NCBI GenBank assembly: GCA_033439765.1
Contig: JAULSN010000005.1
Span: 1,426,001-1,490,000, forward strand
Source of the DNA: Lasiosphaeria ovina
Lineage: Eukaryota > Ascomycota > Sordariomycetes > Sordariales > Lasiosphaeriaceae
DNA length: 64,000 bases
Reading direction: 5' to 3'
The notes beneath the pieces are model-generated. The model was not told the DNA's origin. It did no database searches and saw nothing but the letters and a program-made list of their open reading frames with translations. Shown piece after piece: positions 23,155 through 35,595 of the stretch (its first letter is position 1; each line of letters begins with the position of its first letter). The position numbers were made by a program, and so were the translations under genes.

Positions 23155-24474
23155 AATCCCGTCCGCGCCTGCTCGGGTTGCATCGTCGGTCGTGGATGGG
23201 ATGACGACGTCTTTCCCCCGGGACGATAAGCGCCGCAACCAGAGAGGTGTCCAGTTTTGGGTTGTCCGGGCATGTGGCTAAAGGGCGGGCGGTTAAATGT
23301 TTGGGCATTCAAAGCTACACGCCTGCGGCTTCCCACACGGCTGAACCGCAGACCTGGTCTACGGTTGGACACTTATATATTGCGCCAATACGGGCGCCAT
23401 GTCCGTTCCTGTCGGCACCTGGGTTCGGCAACCTCTGCAAGAGCCCTCCTCACCCCCCAAGCGCGCCAATTAGCTGTCGCGTCGACACCATTCAGCCGTG
23501 TCCTCTGGCGAACGGAAAACCAGGGCAGGCGATTCTCGCGGCTCTCATGTCACGGTCCAGACGCCGTTTCCGTTTGGGTGCGCTGCTATTTTGGGCCGAA
23601 TTCCGCAAAACACCCCCTTTCTCGTGAGCCGTCTCGCGACCCTAGCCTAGCGCTAGACAAGCTTGGGGATTCCGGTCTTGCCCTGCGGATACGGTAAAGT
23701 GATTTCAGACGTCGATCAGGCGGCCATGTCGGCACCGTCTGCCTGGGCGACATGGGCCGTCAAGGTCGCCGAATAGGCATACGTGACGCGGTCTCCAGAG
23801 TGGTGTGGGCGGCTCCTCAGATTGAATCGCTGGCCGGCAGCATCGCACGGGAATTGTTGGACTCGCCGCGGACCTGACAGGACCGAGACTCGGAACCGGA
23901 GACTTGGCAGCTGCCGCCAGCGGATTCGAAAGCTGCTCTGCTCCGTCAGCCCCAACGTTTGCGGCCAACTGGATGTCGCTCATTCTTGAAATCATGCGGA
24001 AGGGTCATCGTGTTTGTGAAGAAATGTCCGGATGCCCCTGAGAGTTCTGCTCATATTCACAATGAAAAGCTCGGGCTAGGTCTATCTATGTCTAGCAGTC
24101 CTTGACTGGACATTGAGTTGGCTTTCGCCAATCTGTAGAGTGGCTTGAATTTTCGAGCAGAAATTGGACAACATAATTGCCCAGTTTTGTCAAGATGGCT
24201 CGTGAAACGAATGTGACTGCCCGGGCAGCGCGAGGTCACACTGCTTGCAAATCCAACTACTCAATCAAATTCAAAAGCCTCAAGCTTACCGGCGGCTTCC
24301 ATGCAAGTCACACATGAAGCTCTCTCCAAAAGTCGAGGGGGTTTCTAGTGGCCCAGCATGAAACCTGAACAGAACTCAACTTGTGTGAGAAGTTACTGGT
24401 ATCATTCATTATCATACAAGCATCTAATATCATCCACAGACTGCAAAAGTTCTGTCCCCTTCCAGACTAACTTC
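23155..24474. other. Intergenic region between the CE1 esterase and the kinase
   Basis: This is the upstream region of the esterase and the downstream region of the kinase, both on the minus strand. Only short frames without recognisable domains occur. I see no gene. Confidence 0.6.
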
Positions 24475-25829
24475 TTACAGACGAGCCTGGGTCTGAAGGC
24501 TGTCGGCGAGCTGAGACACTTTCTTGGCGGCATCCTCCTCCGCCTGCACGCGGTCGACGAGGAATCGCATGTTGCTAACAAATCTGCCAGGGCGGGTGGT
24601 CAACACAACAGTCCTTTTGGTCAAAGAGTCCGTGCTCAATTGGAGCGGGGGACAGTTCTTACATTTCACGGAGCTTGTGGTCCTGGGGATACAGCGCCGC
24701 GAGCAGCACCTGGTTTCTCAGCAGGTAGAGGCTGTTCCGGCTGTCGGCGTCCTCCTCTGGCTCGGAAATCGGAACATGCTTCCAGTACTCCTTCAGGTAC
24801 GGCTTTCCGAGAGGGTAGCGCGGGTTACGGATGACTCCCAGATCCACTATTTACACGACTACAGGTTAGAAAAGCATCGACACGAGAGCATGCGAAAGGG
24901 GTAACCACTCACTCTCGTTGTGGGCCCAGAATATGCACGTGTCAAAAGCGCAGACGGTTTCGCCGTCGGTCCGGTACTTGATGTTGCCCGGCCAGGCATC
25001 CCCGTGCACCAGAGCTGGCGTGATGGAGCGCCCGCCGGTCTCCAGTGGTCGCAGGTAGCGAGGGATGACCTTCTCAAAGAACAGCGGGCGCAGTCTCGCC
25101 AGCTCGGCGTCGGGCGGTCCGCGGCCCGCCTCCTCCTTGTCGAGGTAGCGCCTCATCTGCTCGCTCCAGAACTCCTCCCAGGTCGCCTTCCAGCCGTTTT
25201 CCTGCTCCATGTTACCGAAGCGCGTGTTGATGGGGAACCCAAACATGCCGTTGGGCGACTTGCCCATGCTGCGAGTGTGGAGGGCAATCAGGCCCGACAT
25301 ATAGCCTTCGGGGCCCGGAATATCATCGTCGATCATCTCGGCGAACTCTGCCAGGTAGAAGTGGACGTTTGGGCGCGACTTGTACGTGCCCAGCGTGATC
25401 GGTCTCGGGAGGAATTCGGGAATGAACTCGTGCGCAGTGATTTCCGACTTGTAAGCAGCCTCCATCAAATCCCACCCCGTTTCGCCCGCCGACTCCTATT
25501 ATCTCACGGGTCAGCGCCAAATCTTGAGTGCGTGGCCGCAGTTCTGCCAGAGGGGAATATCTCAAACCTTTTGGAAAAAGACCTGCGAGCTGCCATCGGG
25601 CATTGACACTTCGACTCGGTACGTGTTGCAGTAATCGCTCATGCCGGAGGGAGTCACAGACACCACCTTGCCGCCCTCGGGGAGCACTGCGATCTCAGTC
25701 AGCAACGGTTCTAGATCTAGAGACAGACTGGGCTGGCTGGCCCAGATGACAGAATCATGAGGGGATCCGCATACCGGCTAAGAGGTTCTCATCGAGCTTC
25801 TGCTCTACATCTCGCTCATCGGTTGCCAT
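24475..25829 (-). CDS. Fructosamine/ketosamine-3-kinase family phosphotransferase
   Basis: Exons (minus) are 25829-25775, 25686-25568, 25495-24913, 24846-24663 and 24583-24475, giving 349 aa. All introns are short (66-88 nt) with CTGAC/CTAAC-type branch points, and phases agree across every junction. The protein follows the fructosamine-kinase pattern: an N-terminal 'TYRVEV' lobe strand, 'HFYLAEFAEM' hinge, 'LIALHTRSMGKSPNGMFGF', the catalytic-loop motif 'ALVHGDAWPGN', a following 'AFDTCIFWAHNE' metal-binding region, and a C-terminal 'PISEPEEDADSRNSLYLLR' helix. Known members phosphorylate protein-bound or free ketosamines (deglycation), but many fungal members are uncharacterised, so the substrate is an inference. 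The last acceptor is ambiguous by 9 nt, in frame either way (CAG or TTAG). It is divergent from the SesB-NACHT gene across 1.3 kb. Confidence 0.87.
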
Positions 25830-27141
25830 TGCGGAGTGGACGGTGACAAATTCAATTCAACTCGATTCGATTCGATTCGATTCAGTACAATGCAGTGTAG
25901 ACGAATAAACGTGCACAGAATCAAAACGACGGCGGCCTCGGCGAGTGCGTGCGTCAAGTCTTGGGAACGGGGTCGAGGAGCAGCTCGTCTCAAAAAGCGC
26001 ACGGGGGCAACCGGGAACCAAATACATACGTCTTCACCCTCGCGCGCGGCCTTCCCGGGAGCCCGCAGGCCGATTCCGTGACTCGGGGGGGCCGGATTTG
26101 GCTTGTTGCTGGTGCGGCCGTTAGCATCGCGGCCAACTGGTTCGCCTGTTTCGAAAATCCGGCCGTCCATCTCGGTCACCTGTCTTGTTTCACATGTATC
26201 CTGCAGCCAACACGCGGAATAAGGCTTGGCCGCCCGGCGCCGACGCGGCAAACGGCGGCCAGTTGGATTGATTTCAGATCTGGGTTAGGTTGGATTTGTG
26301 TTGCGCCGAGAAAAAAAATGGGTCGGGGAAGGCGGAGTTGGTCTGTTGGTGGCCGTCGGTGACACAGAACTTGAAATGTTGAGAGGCAGCCATTCGCACC
26401 TTCCTCGTCGCGCAACAATGTCAGTGTCTGGTCTCCACCTCGACAGAGACTGACTGGTCTTCAATCTGCGCTATGGAACTGGTTTTTGTTTTTTCTAGCA
26501 CTCGCACTTCCCATTTCCTCCCGTCACCATCGAGTCAGCCAATGGATGCCGTCGGGTGTTTCGCTTGGCCGTCTCGAGCGGCGCAGCAACGTGCCATCAG
26601 CCTCCTGACAAAGCCGGCCCGGCGGACGGGCTTCCTGCCGCAGCCGCAGCCACGCCCAGCCCGAGACCCGCGTCCGAACTTGGAGGCCGTTTCAAGATTT
26701 GCATCCTGACACATGACTTAAGCCGCTGCCGCACTTTGACTGGGCCGTTCGGTTCTTTGAGAACGGGGAAACGCCCGACCGCCACGCGGATGGATGTGTC
26801 GGCAGCCCCAGGCAGGCAGGTCCCGCACAATCTGCCGAAACAAGCCCAAACTGAATCGAGATGCGTTCGAGATGCGACGCCAGGGCCGTGGCGATCATTT
26901 CGCTGGCAATGCCCCCTTGGGACGCATTTGCAATTCCTTCGGGAAACAGGAAAACAATCGGCTCCTTCCACCAAGCTTCTTCTTTTTGTTCATGGCCCCC
27001 CCGAGTCTTTTTGCAATGCAAAGTTTCACCTTGCTTCTTACGTCAACTTCGTAATCAAAAAACCGAGTAAATCGCTGTCTTGCCCGTCAGCTCGTCTCAC
27101 TGCGGTCCCAGTGACTCCGGACGAGTGTTGATTGTCATCCC
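25830..27141. other. Divergent intergenic region between kinase and SesB-NACHT genes
   Basis: A 1.3 kb spacer with the promoters of two divergent genes. 'gattc' pentamers repeat at 25862-25882 beside the kinase start. Overlapping frames of up to 191 codons on both strands around 26.5-27.1 kb match no family. Confidence 0.6.
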
Positions 27142-30100
27142 ATGCCTTTCTCCGCGCAGAAGAATCCCCCGCCGCCCCTCGCCGGGAAACCGAATCCGTC
27201 CTCGACAACAACGGGGATTCCCTCCGAATGGAACATGACAATGGAATTCGACCAACCGACGCCGGTGAGATCCCCAGACGACCCCCAAGTCCTCAAGTGC
27301 CCCGTGCCAAAGTACACACAGCCGCCTGTGCCCCCTGTGCCCCCTGTGCCCCCTGTGCCGTGAGGTGACCCCCCACAGACCGGAAACTAACATGGGATCT
27401 TCTCAGAACCGGCAGCAGAGCTCGACATGGAGCTCTGGAGACAAGCAGATAGATCTCGCCACTCCCGTAGAGGCGGAACACGTCGGCGGCTTTCGTGGAC
27501 GGCTCAAGAGCCTCCGGCGAACAACCACTGACAAGTCCAAGACGTCATCCCCGGACAATCTCAGAGGCGCACTGGGGCTGAACCTGCTACACGAGCCCTC
27601 AGAGCCACGAGTCGACTTCGTTTTCGTACGTCCCCGGTTCGCGTACCAGCTCCTGTCCCGTGCGTGAAACCTTGTGCTCACTGTCTGCATCTTTCAGGTC
27701 CACGGACTCAACGGCGGCTCGAGGAGGACGTGGAGCGCGACCTCTGACCCCTCGACGTTCTGGCCCAAGGAATGGCTTCCCTCCGAAGCCGGGTTCAGAC
27801 ATGTCCGCATCTCCAGCTTTGGCTACGACTCGGACTGGACCAAGTCGCAACCCAGCACCCTAACCATCCACGACTACGGCCAAGCTCTGCTGGCAGACTT
27901 GTACAACTCGCTGAGCCTGCGAAAGAATGGAAATGTGAGTATCTTCTCCCCAAAAAACCTGTTTGGTGGCGAGGTCTAACCGGATTTACAGACCCCTATT
28001 GTGCTCGTGGCACACAGCATGGGAGGTTTGATTGTGAAAAAGGTAAATTGAATCCCCCGACTAACCGTGTAGTCGTTTCGGGATCGCTAACATGCTTGCT
28101 TCCCAGGCCTACCTGCTCGCTAGAAGAGATCCCATCTATCAGGAGTTTGCGAAGAGAATTCACAGTTTGTACTTCTTGGCGACTCCGCACAGAGGGGCTG
28201 ACTCGACATCGTTCTTGACCACATTTATTTCCATGTCTCTTGGTTCTTCCGGATCGAAATCCTTTGTCAAGGAACTGATTCCCGGCTCTGGGACGCTTCA
28301 GGTGGGTTTTCCGATGTTACGTGACTCCTTCCCCGTCCCGTTGCTGATGCCCAAGTCCAAATCCAGGTCATCAATGACGAGTTCCGGCATGTGTGTCAGG
28401 ACGTCCATCTCTGGTCATTCTTCGAGGGCCTCCCAACCCAGGTTGGTCCAAAGTACTTGACCGTCGTTGAGAAGGAGTCAGCCGTGCTAGGTAAGTCAAC
28501 ACAACTCGTGCTCTTCGCCTCATGCATCTGGCCAACTAGCTAACGCACGGAAAAGGATTGCCTGGCGAGCATACCCAATACCTGCAAGCAGACCATCGCC
28601 ATGTCGTCAAGTTTGACACTGCAGAAGACACAAACTACAACATCTTGCTTCGCTGCTTCAACACGACCATTGCAGAGATTGAGAAAGAATGTAAGTCAAC
28701 CCCCTTGATGCCAGCTGTGGACTTTGCTGACAATAGCAGACATCGCCGACAGGTCTGAGAACCACAAGGCTCAGATGAAGTTGATTGCGGCTGCGTTTGA
28801 CATACCCGACCGCCCAGATGGCGATTTCAACAGAGTGGTAGACAAGCTCCACGATGGATCCTGCGAATGGCTGACCGAACACGCCTCCTTCCAGGACTGG
28901 CTCTTTGAGGACCCATTAGAGGCCGACTCGAACATGAAGATGGCCACGCTCAACCCTTCCAAGCAGGAGCTGGCCAGCTCGGTACCTCGATATCTGTGGC
29001 TCAACGGCCCACCGGGTTCTGGAAAATCTGTCGCGTCGACCCATGTTATCAGACATCTCGAGTCGTACAACCTGGACTGCGCATATTTCTACTTCAAGGC
29101 TAACGAGAGGTTCAGCATCTCCCACATGCTCCTCTCACTCGCCCTGCAGATGGCGGAATCGAACTTCCAGATCCGCCACACGTTCCTGGCCATGATCGAG
29201 GAAGGCGAAACCATTAACAGCCAGAGTGACCACACGATGGTCTGGAGCAATTTGTTCCTCGGCAGGATCTTCAAAATGACCCTATCCCAGCCCCAGTACT
29301 GGGTCATTGACGCCCTCGACGAATGCCCGTCCAAGGCTCTCTCGGTTCTACTCCCCATGTTTGCAAGGATTGATCCATCCTTCCCTCTCAAAATATTCAT
29401 GTCCAGTCGCCCCAACGGTCTCGTAGAGCGCCTCCTCAACCAAGAGAAGATCCAGCGAGTTGAGATGCACACCGGCCAGGCCGAGTCGCTCAAGGACATT
29501 GAGATCTTTGTGAGGTCAAGACTGTCGCCGAACATCCTCGAGGGCTTTGGCAGCGAGGAGCAGGCTGAAACAAGATTGGTGGCCGAGATCATGGAGAAGT
29601 CGAACGGCATCTTCCTCTGGGCGTCGCTGATCATGGACCGCCTCGACGAGGCCCATAGCATCGAGGCCATGCGAGACACTCTCAACCAGGTTCCCACCGA
29701 GATGAGCGGCCTGTACCAGGGCATCCTGGCGGACATCAAGGCGTCGCCGAATGCAGAGTTGTCGCTGTGCATTCTCAGATGGGTAGTCTCCGCGAGAAAG
29801 CCTCTCACGACCGAGGAGCTGAGAGAGGTGGTGCGGTTGGACATCAACCAAACGCTGCGGACCTCGGACAGATTCGCACAGATCTGCGGCAACATGATCA
29901 CGGTCGAGGACAACCAGATCCGCGTCATGCACCAGACGGTCAAAGAGTTCCTGACCGGAGAGCAGTCGGGCTTCTACATCGACAGGTCGTGGTCGCACGC
30001 GCGCATCGCAACGCTCTGTCTGCAGCATCTCAACGGGAAGAACTTCCTGCCGCCCCGGGCACACCGGCCCGGTCCCTCCAAGGTGAACGCGGAGGAGACC

Positions 30101-32692
30101 GTCTTTGACGAATATGCCATCGCAAACTTTTCGTACCACATAGCCCACTGCACCCCGTCGGAAGCGACGCACAACCTGCTGCCGCTGCTCGGCACCTTTA
30201 TCTCTTCCAACGTGCTGACGTGGATCGAGAGGGTCGCGACGACGAGCAGGCTGTACATGTTCAGCCGGACCATCAAGCACCTCAAGTCGTATCTTACCCG
30301 CCAGGTTATCACTTGCTCGCCCCTCAACCCCGACTATTCAGTGACACTGAGGTTCCTCGAAGACTTGACCCGGCTCGGGGCCATCTACGGGCCAAACCTG
30401 CTCCTCAACCCGTCCATCATCTACACGCTGATCCCCCTGCTCTGCCCCAAGTCGTCGGTCATCCAGTCCAAGTTCGCCAAGCAGTTTCGCCAGAAGGTGA
30501 TCTGCTCGTTCAACGAGGAGTGGGACGAACGCCTCACCTCCTTTTCGTACCCCAGCCGGGTTCTCTCCATCGCCTGCTTCGATCCCTACTTTGCCATCGG
30601 GCTCTCGGACAGCTCGATCAAGGTATACCGCAGCACCACGTTTGAGCTCGTGGCCAACCTCCAGCACGGCGAGCCTGTCCGGCGCCTTGCCTCGGGCATG
30701 CTCACCAATGTCTTGGTGTCTGGCGGCATCAAGTGGATAAAGATGTGGGGTCCCCGTCAGGAGCCTTTATGGACGGTGCCCATGCCCGACCACGCGCTGT
30801 GGTTCGAGTTTAGCCCCGACGACTCCAAGCTCTACGTAGCGGTCAAGACGGGCGAGGTCTTTGTCTACCGCGTCAAGACGGGACAGCGGCTCGAGGCCCT
30901 GCCGGTTCTCGGCGAGGAGCAGACGGACTCGGACTCGGACAATGCAGACCAACACCAGCGCGTGATCACGCCGTCGCTCATGAGGATCTGCCCCAAGCTC
31001 GGCATTGCGGCCATCGCGTACCGCAGCTCGCACCTGAAGCTGTCGTACTATGACAGCGACGAGAGGGTCGACACGTTTGTCAAGGAGGGATACGAGGACG
31101 GGGTGCTGCCGCCGCAGATTCTCGACGTGGCGTTCAACCTGGTGCTCGAGCAGAACCTGATGGCGGTCTCGTACCTGGACGGCGACCTCGTCACGCTCGA
31201 CCCGTGGAGCCTGCAGCAGAGGAACACGTACCACCTGCACGCCGTCACGCTCGCGGCGTCTCCGGACGGGTCGACGCTGGCGGCGGGAGACAGCGAGTGC
31301 GTCATCTCGCTGTTCGCGTTCGATTCGCTGCGGCTCATCTGCCGCATCTCGTCGATGGAGGAGCGCATCATGGGCATCGTGTTCGCGTCCAACAGCCTGC
31401 GCTTCTTCGACCTGCGAGGCAGCTCGTGCAACGTGTGGGAGCCGGCGGTGCTCATCAAGAAGAGCATGGCCGACGACAGCTCGAGCGAGGACTCGGACGA
31501 GTTCCTGACGCCGGCGTCGAGCCTCGTGTGCAACCGGTCGTTTGAGGGCAGCAACAACATCACGGTGGTGGCGCAGGCCGGAGACCTCAACTACGTGTTT
31601 TGCGGGCGCGAGGAGGGCTCCATCACGGTGCACGACACCAACACGGGTAAGGTCTGCGCCGAGTTCAAGTACCACGCGCGCATGGTCGACATCCGCCACC
31701 TCGAGTGGAACCCGCAGACCAAGGTGCTCTTCAGCGTCGACGCCTCGCGCCGCTGCTTCGCCACCCGCTTCGCGCCGCCCACCACGGCCGCCCCCGCGTG
31801 GAAGCAGCTCGGCCACACCCTCGACTTCCGCGCCGCCGACACCGTCTTACAGGTCGTCGTCAGCGCCGACGGCACCATGTGCCTGGTGTCGACTACACGG
31901 GGCGAGGAGATCCACGACGCCACTCCCGGTCCCGCTGTCACGGACGGCACCATCCCCACCCCCCTCACAGCTACCTTTCCCACCCCCACTCCCACCACCG
32001 CTACCTTTCCCACCGGGGCTGCCACCACGCTGACCAACTACTCTGGCAAGACGGGCCGGTGGCTGCAGCACCCGACCGACGCGGAGCGCCTGCTGCTCAT
32101 CGACGGCCACCGCCTTCACGTATTCCGCTGGAAGAGCCTCGAGCGCGAGACGGACGCGGCGGGCATCGAGTTGACGCTGCCGGCCGAGCTGGCTGGCGCT
32201 ACGGTGGCGGCCGACGACTGGTGCTCGCGCGCGGGCTACGGCACGCTGCACCAGTCGGTGGCCATGTATAAGTCGCCGTCCGAGACGGCGTTCCTGACGG
32301 TCGACATACCGGCGGCGCCCGCAGCGGGGGCCGCATGGCCGCGCCAGGTCGATGTGGTGAGCACGGCGCGCCAGCTCGTGTCGGGCACCAAGGGCGCGCT
32401 GGGCGTCTACAAGTCGAGCCTGTATTTCCTCAGCAGCATGGGCTGGGTGTGCTCCATCAGCCTGAAGGGGCTGCCGGCGTCAAAGTCGTACGTGCGCCAC
32501 TTCTTCATCCCGTCCGTCTGGCTCAACAGCGGCGCCATCATCGCCCGCGTCGTGTCTAAGACCACGGTCGTGCTCGCCTACCGCGACGAGCTCGTCGTGT
32601 TCCAGGGCTTCCTGGACTTTGAGCACAAGACCAACTTTGACGAGATTGTCCAGGAGGGCGCTGTCGTTCCGCTGGAGCCGCGCTCGCCGTGA
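27142..32692 (+). CDS. Fungal NLR-like protein: SesB hydrolase, NACHT-type NTPase, beta-propeller-like C-terminus
   Basis: Eight exons are proposed: 27142-27264, 27407-27625, 27698-27934, 27992-28042, 28107-28301, 28367-28490, 28556-28690 and 28740-32692, giving about 1678 aa. Residues 110-345 form an alpha/beta hydrolase of SesB type: 'FVFVHGLNGG', nucleophile 'VAHSMGGLIVKKAY' (Ser about 202), 'FLATPHRGAD' and a late His in 'ADHRHVVKFD'. Residues 440-700 are a STAND NTPase: Walker A 'NGPPGSGKS' (451-458), Walker B 'YWVIDALDEC' (about 550) and 'FMSSRP' (about 582). From about 960 the chain alternates short beta-strands and turns like a WD40-type propeller, with weak repeats. Such proteins are intracellular NLR-like receptors in filamentous fungi, linked to non-self recognition and programmed cell death; the ligand here is unknown. 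All catalytic motifs look intact. The start is uncertain: ATG 27392 would give a shorter N-terminus. The exon 8 acceptor is ambiguous by 3 nt. Confidence 0.88.
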
Positions 32693-33446
32693 TGATGGAC
32701 TAGCAGATTGTTTTTTGTCCCAAAAGGTGTATTTGTGTGTGGGTGTAGGTGTGTGTCTAAATTTGCAAATTGTTGTTGCTGCATATGAAGTGTGTCTCTC
32801 GTTTCCCGACTCTCGTTCCCCTTCTTTTTCTCTCATTCTTTACTGCCGATTCTGGGCCTTGTCACCCTGGTGTACGGAGTATTTCTGTCTGGTTTCTTTT
32901 TTCTTCGTTATCTTTTCGCCACGCCCGTTGAGATGAGCGCGCGTAGTGGGTGTGAGGCCTTGGTGAGCTCTTGTGCATCACGGGGCCGTGGAGGGAGACA
33001 ATGGGACTTGAGGTACCTAGGTATTACCTAGGGTTCCTATCCTCGGGATAGGGGATGGATGATTGATGGTGTGATCCAAACTGTAGATTTCTCAAAAGCT
33101 AACTTGTCGAACAAACTGGCAATACTTTAGTCTAGAACTATATTCATTTTCTCAAATTTCTCTAGCGTTTTGTGACGTCCAGTGACGACAGGAGGTATCT
33201 GTACGTATCCGTTTACCAGACGTGGTATATTGCCCTTGTGGGGGGGGGGGGGGGGGGGGGGGGCTAGGTGACGGCCACGTCACGTGCTTTGTTGGCTGCT
33301 TCCCAATTGATTGATTGACCCGATGCTATGCGACGTCATCCCTTCCCTAGCTCGTGCGCACCTACCTACCTACAGTACATGCCGCAACGTCTTCCCGGGG
33401 AACAACAGAACCCTCTTCCGCCTCAGAGTAATGGGCTGAATTGCTC
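32693..33446. other. Intergenic region with 24-nt G run
   Basis: The spacer between the SesB-NACHT stop and the HMG-CoA lyase start contains a TACGGAGTA word near 32873 and a G run at 33240-33263, about 180 nt upstream of the lyase start. No gene is seen. Confidence 0.6.
33240..33263. repeat. Homopolymer G tract, 24 nt, upstream of HMG-CoA lyase
   Basis: Twenty-four consecutive G in the presumed promoter of the HMG-CoA lyase gene. Such tracts may form G-quadruplexes; that is inference only. Confidence 0.9.
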
Positions 33447-34732
33447 ATGACAACCATGGCGAGGCTTGCGCTGATTACCCGTCGTTTTGCACGGTGCGCG
33501 CCCGTTGGCGATGCGCGGCGACGGCTGTTTGCGACGGCATCGACTAGCCCAGGCGGAGGCAGCAACGGCAATGGCGACGGCAGCGCTGGCGCTGGCCCGA
33601 CCGCCACCAACTCGCCGCCCCCGCACCTCGACAACCGCGTCAAGATCGTCGAGGTCGGCCCGCGCGACGGCCTCCAGAACGAGAAGAAGTCCATCCCGCT
33701 CGCGACAAAGATTGACCTGATTGAGAGGCTGGCGAGGACCGGCCTGTCGAGCATTGAGGCCGGCGCCTTTGTGTCGCCGAAATGGGTGCCCCAGGTCAGT
33801 TGCTGCCTCCAGTCACTGACACAGAAAGCAAAGCTGACTGGCTGGCTGCGTAGATGAGCAATTCGGGCCAGATCCTCGAACACATCCTCCAGCGCGACAT
33901 CCCCTCCCGAACCCCCCTGACCTTCTCGTTCCTCGCGCCCAACATCACGGGCATGAACGATGCCGGCGCCATCTTCGCCCGCCACCCGACAGCCTTTGAG
34001 ACGGAGACGCAGCGGGCCGCCAGCGCGGCGGCGGGGAAGACGACGGCCGAGACGACGGGGCAGGCAGGCAGCAAGCCGGCATTTGAGATCGCCGTGTTCG
34101 CGGCGGCGACCGAGTCGTTCTCGCAGCGCAACCTCAACTGCGACATGGCCACGGCGCTGGCGCGGTTCGCGCCCGTCATCCAGGCGGCCAAGGACGGCGG
34201 CCTGCGCGTGCGCGCCTATATCTCGGTCGTGCTGGGGTGCCCGTTCGAGGGCCGCGACGTGGACCCGCACCGCGTCGCCGAGCTGGCCACGGACCTGCTC
34301 GAGATGGGCGCCGACGAGATCGCGCTCGGCGACACCACGGGCATGGGCACGGCGCCCCGCACCCGCGCCCTGCTGGCCTGCCTGCGCAGCGCCGGCGTCC
34401 TCCCTGAGGATCTTGCCATGCACTTCCACGACACGTACGGCCAGGCCCTCGTCAACACGGCCGTCGCCCTCGAGCACGGCATCCGCACCTTTGACGCCGC
34501 CGTCGGCGGCCTCGGCGGCTGCCCCTACAGCCCCGGCGCCACCGGGAACGTCGCCACCGAGGACGTGGTCTACTTCCTCGAGAGCCTCGGCATGCGCACC
34601 GGCGTCGACCTCGACGCCGTCGCCGACATTGGCGCCTGGATCACCCGCGAGGTCGGCAAGCCCCACGAGAGCAGTGTCGGGAAAGCTGTCATTGGCGCCC
34701 GCTCGAGGGCTGGCAGTCCAGAGATGAACTAG
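33447..34732 (+). CDS. Hydroxymethylglutaryl-CoA lyase, mitochondrial
   Basis: Exons are 33447-33794 and 33854-34732, giving 408 aa. The 59-nt phase-0 intron lies inside 'FVSPKWVPQ-M'. The enzyme cleaves HMG-CoA to acetyl-CoA and acetoacetate, the last step of leucine breakdown. Visible family motifs are 'KIVEVGPRDGLQNEK' (about 66-80), 'AMHFHDTYGQAL' with metal-binding histidines, and the glycine-rich active-site loop with its cysteine in 'GGLGGCPYSPGATGNVATED'. The first 30 residues are Arg/Ala-rich without acids apart from one Asp, consistent with a mitochondrial leader; a Gly/Asn/Ser linker follows. An unusual feature is an extra Ala/Thr/Glu-rich segment of about 30 residues (161-191) before 'FEIAVFAAATESFS', where homologues have a short loop. 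A second in-frame ATG at 33456 has the better context. Confidence 0.93.
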
Positions 34733-35595
34733 TGCGTGGAGTGGGTGGTTAATGTTGTACGGCGCGTGGACGCTGACCGGCTTGGACTGGCTGCCTGTGG
34801 TTCATATGCCACCAGATCGAACCCTGTGTGGGTGGTGATGGTGTTGGTAGGGTGGTGTTGGTAGGGAGGTAGGTAGGTAGGTAGCTAGGGTGTGTAAATA
34901 CTGTCAGCTGTTTAAGTGTCAAAGGTACGGCCCACTATCTGGGTGTCTGTCTGTCATTGTTTCCTTCTGGGATTGTAGAATTTGGTAATAATTCCCGATC
35001 TACTTCCTCCAACCCCCCCCGCTTTGGCTTTGTATGGAAACAATCCCCGTTGCTGCCTCCGCTTTGCCGCCACCCTTTCGTCCTTTCCCCTATCTTTCTT
35101 CAACCGTTTATGACCCGGCGATGGGCTGATCGCTTTGAACAGGGCGTGTCTGCCATGGCAAAGGAGATTGCCGGAATATTGGAGCGGGATGCTCATCTGC
35201 GAGTAATTCAACTCGTGTTAACTGGTTGGCACCCGGCTTGCCTACCCTCCACCGAGCTCACTTCATGTTCGGATGGAGCAGAGAAAGAAGCCAATGGCGA
35301 TGCCGCTCCGCGCCTTTTCTCTGTAGGCAGAGCCGAGCCATGACGTCCTATAGCCCCCAGATACATCAGACGGAGAAGTGAACAAATTGTGATGGCCCAG
35401 GAAGACACCGTACCCCGAGATCGACCCACCCTTTCCATCTGATCTCGTCGCTTCGCTAGGAACGGCGCCCCAGGTCCTCGGGTCCGAGGCACTGCCTTAA
35501 TTGCTGCTACCAGGCCGTCGTTACACTTACTTTCCAACGTTGGGATGGGCATCTAATCACGGGTCCGGGTCCGGCTACTGCCACAGCCAGCGAAT
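34733..35595. other. Intergenic region
   Basis: Spacer with 'taggtaggtagg' tetramer repeats around 34868-34884 and no supported gene. Confidence 0.6.

Noticed and set aside
27365..27391. Earlier start of the NLR-like frame
   Set aside because: The frame opens with GTG here, which is not a normal fungal start. ATG 27392 or the spliced start at 27142 is preferred.
30767..31816. 349-codon minus frame opposite the SesB-NACHT gene
   Set aside because: Arg/Ala/Val-rich translation typical of the antisense shadow of a GC-rich coding exon; the + frame carries the real motifs.
33362..34666. 434-codon minus frame opposite HMG-CoA lyase
   Set aside because: Antisense shadow of GC-rich codons; the + frame has all HMG-CoA lyase motifs and a correct intron.
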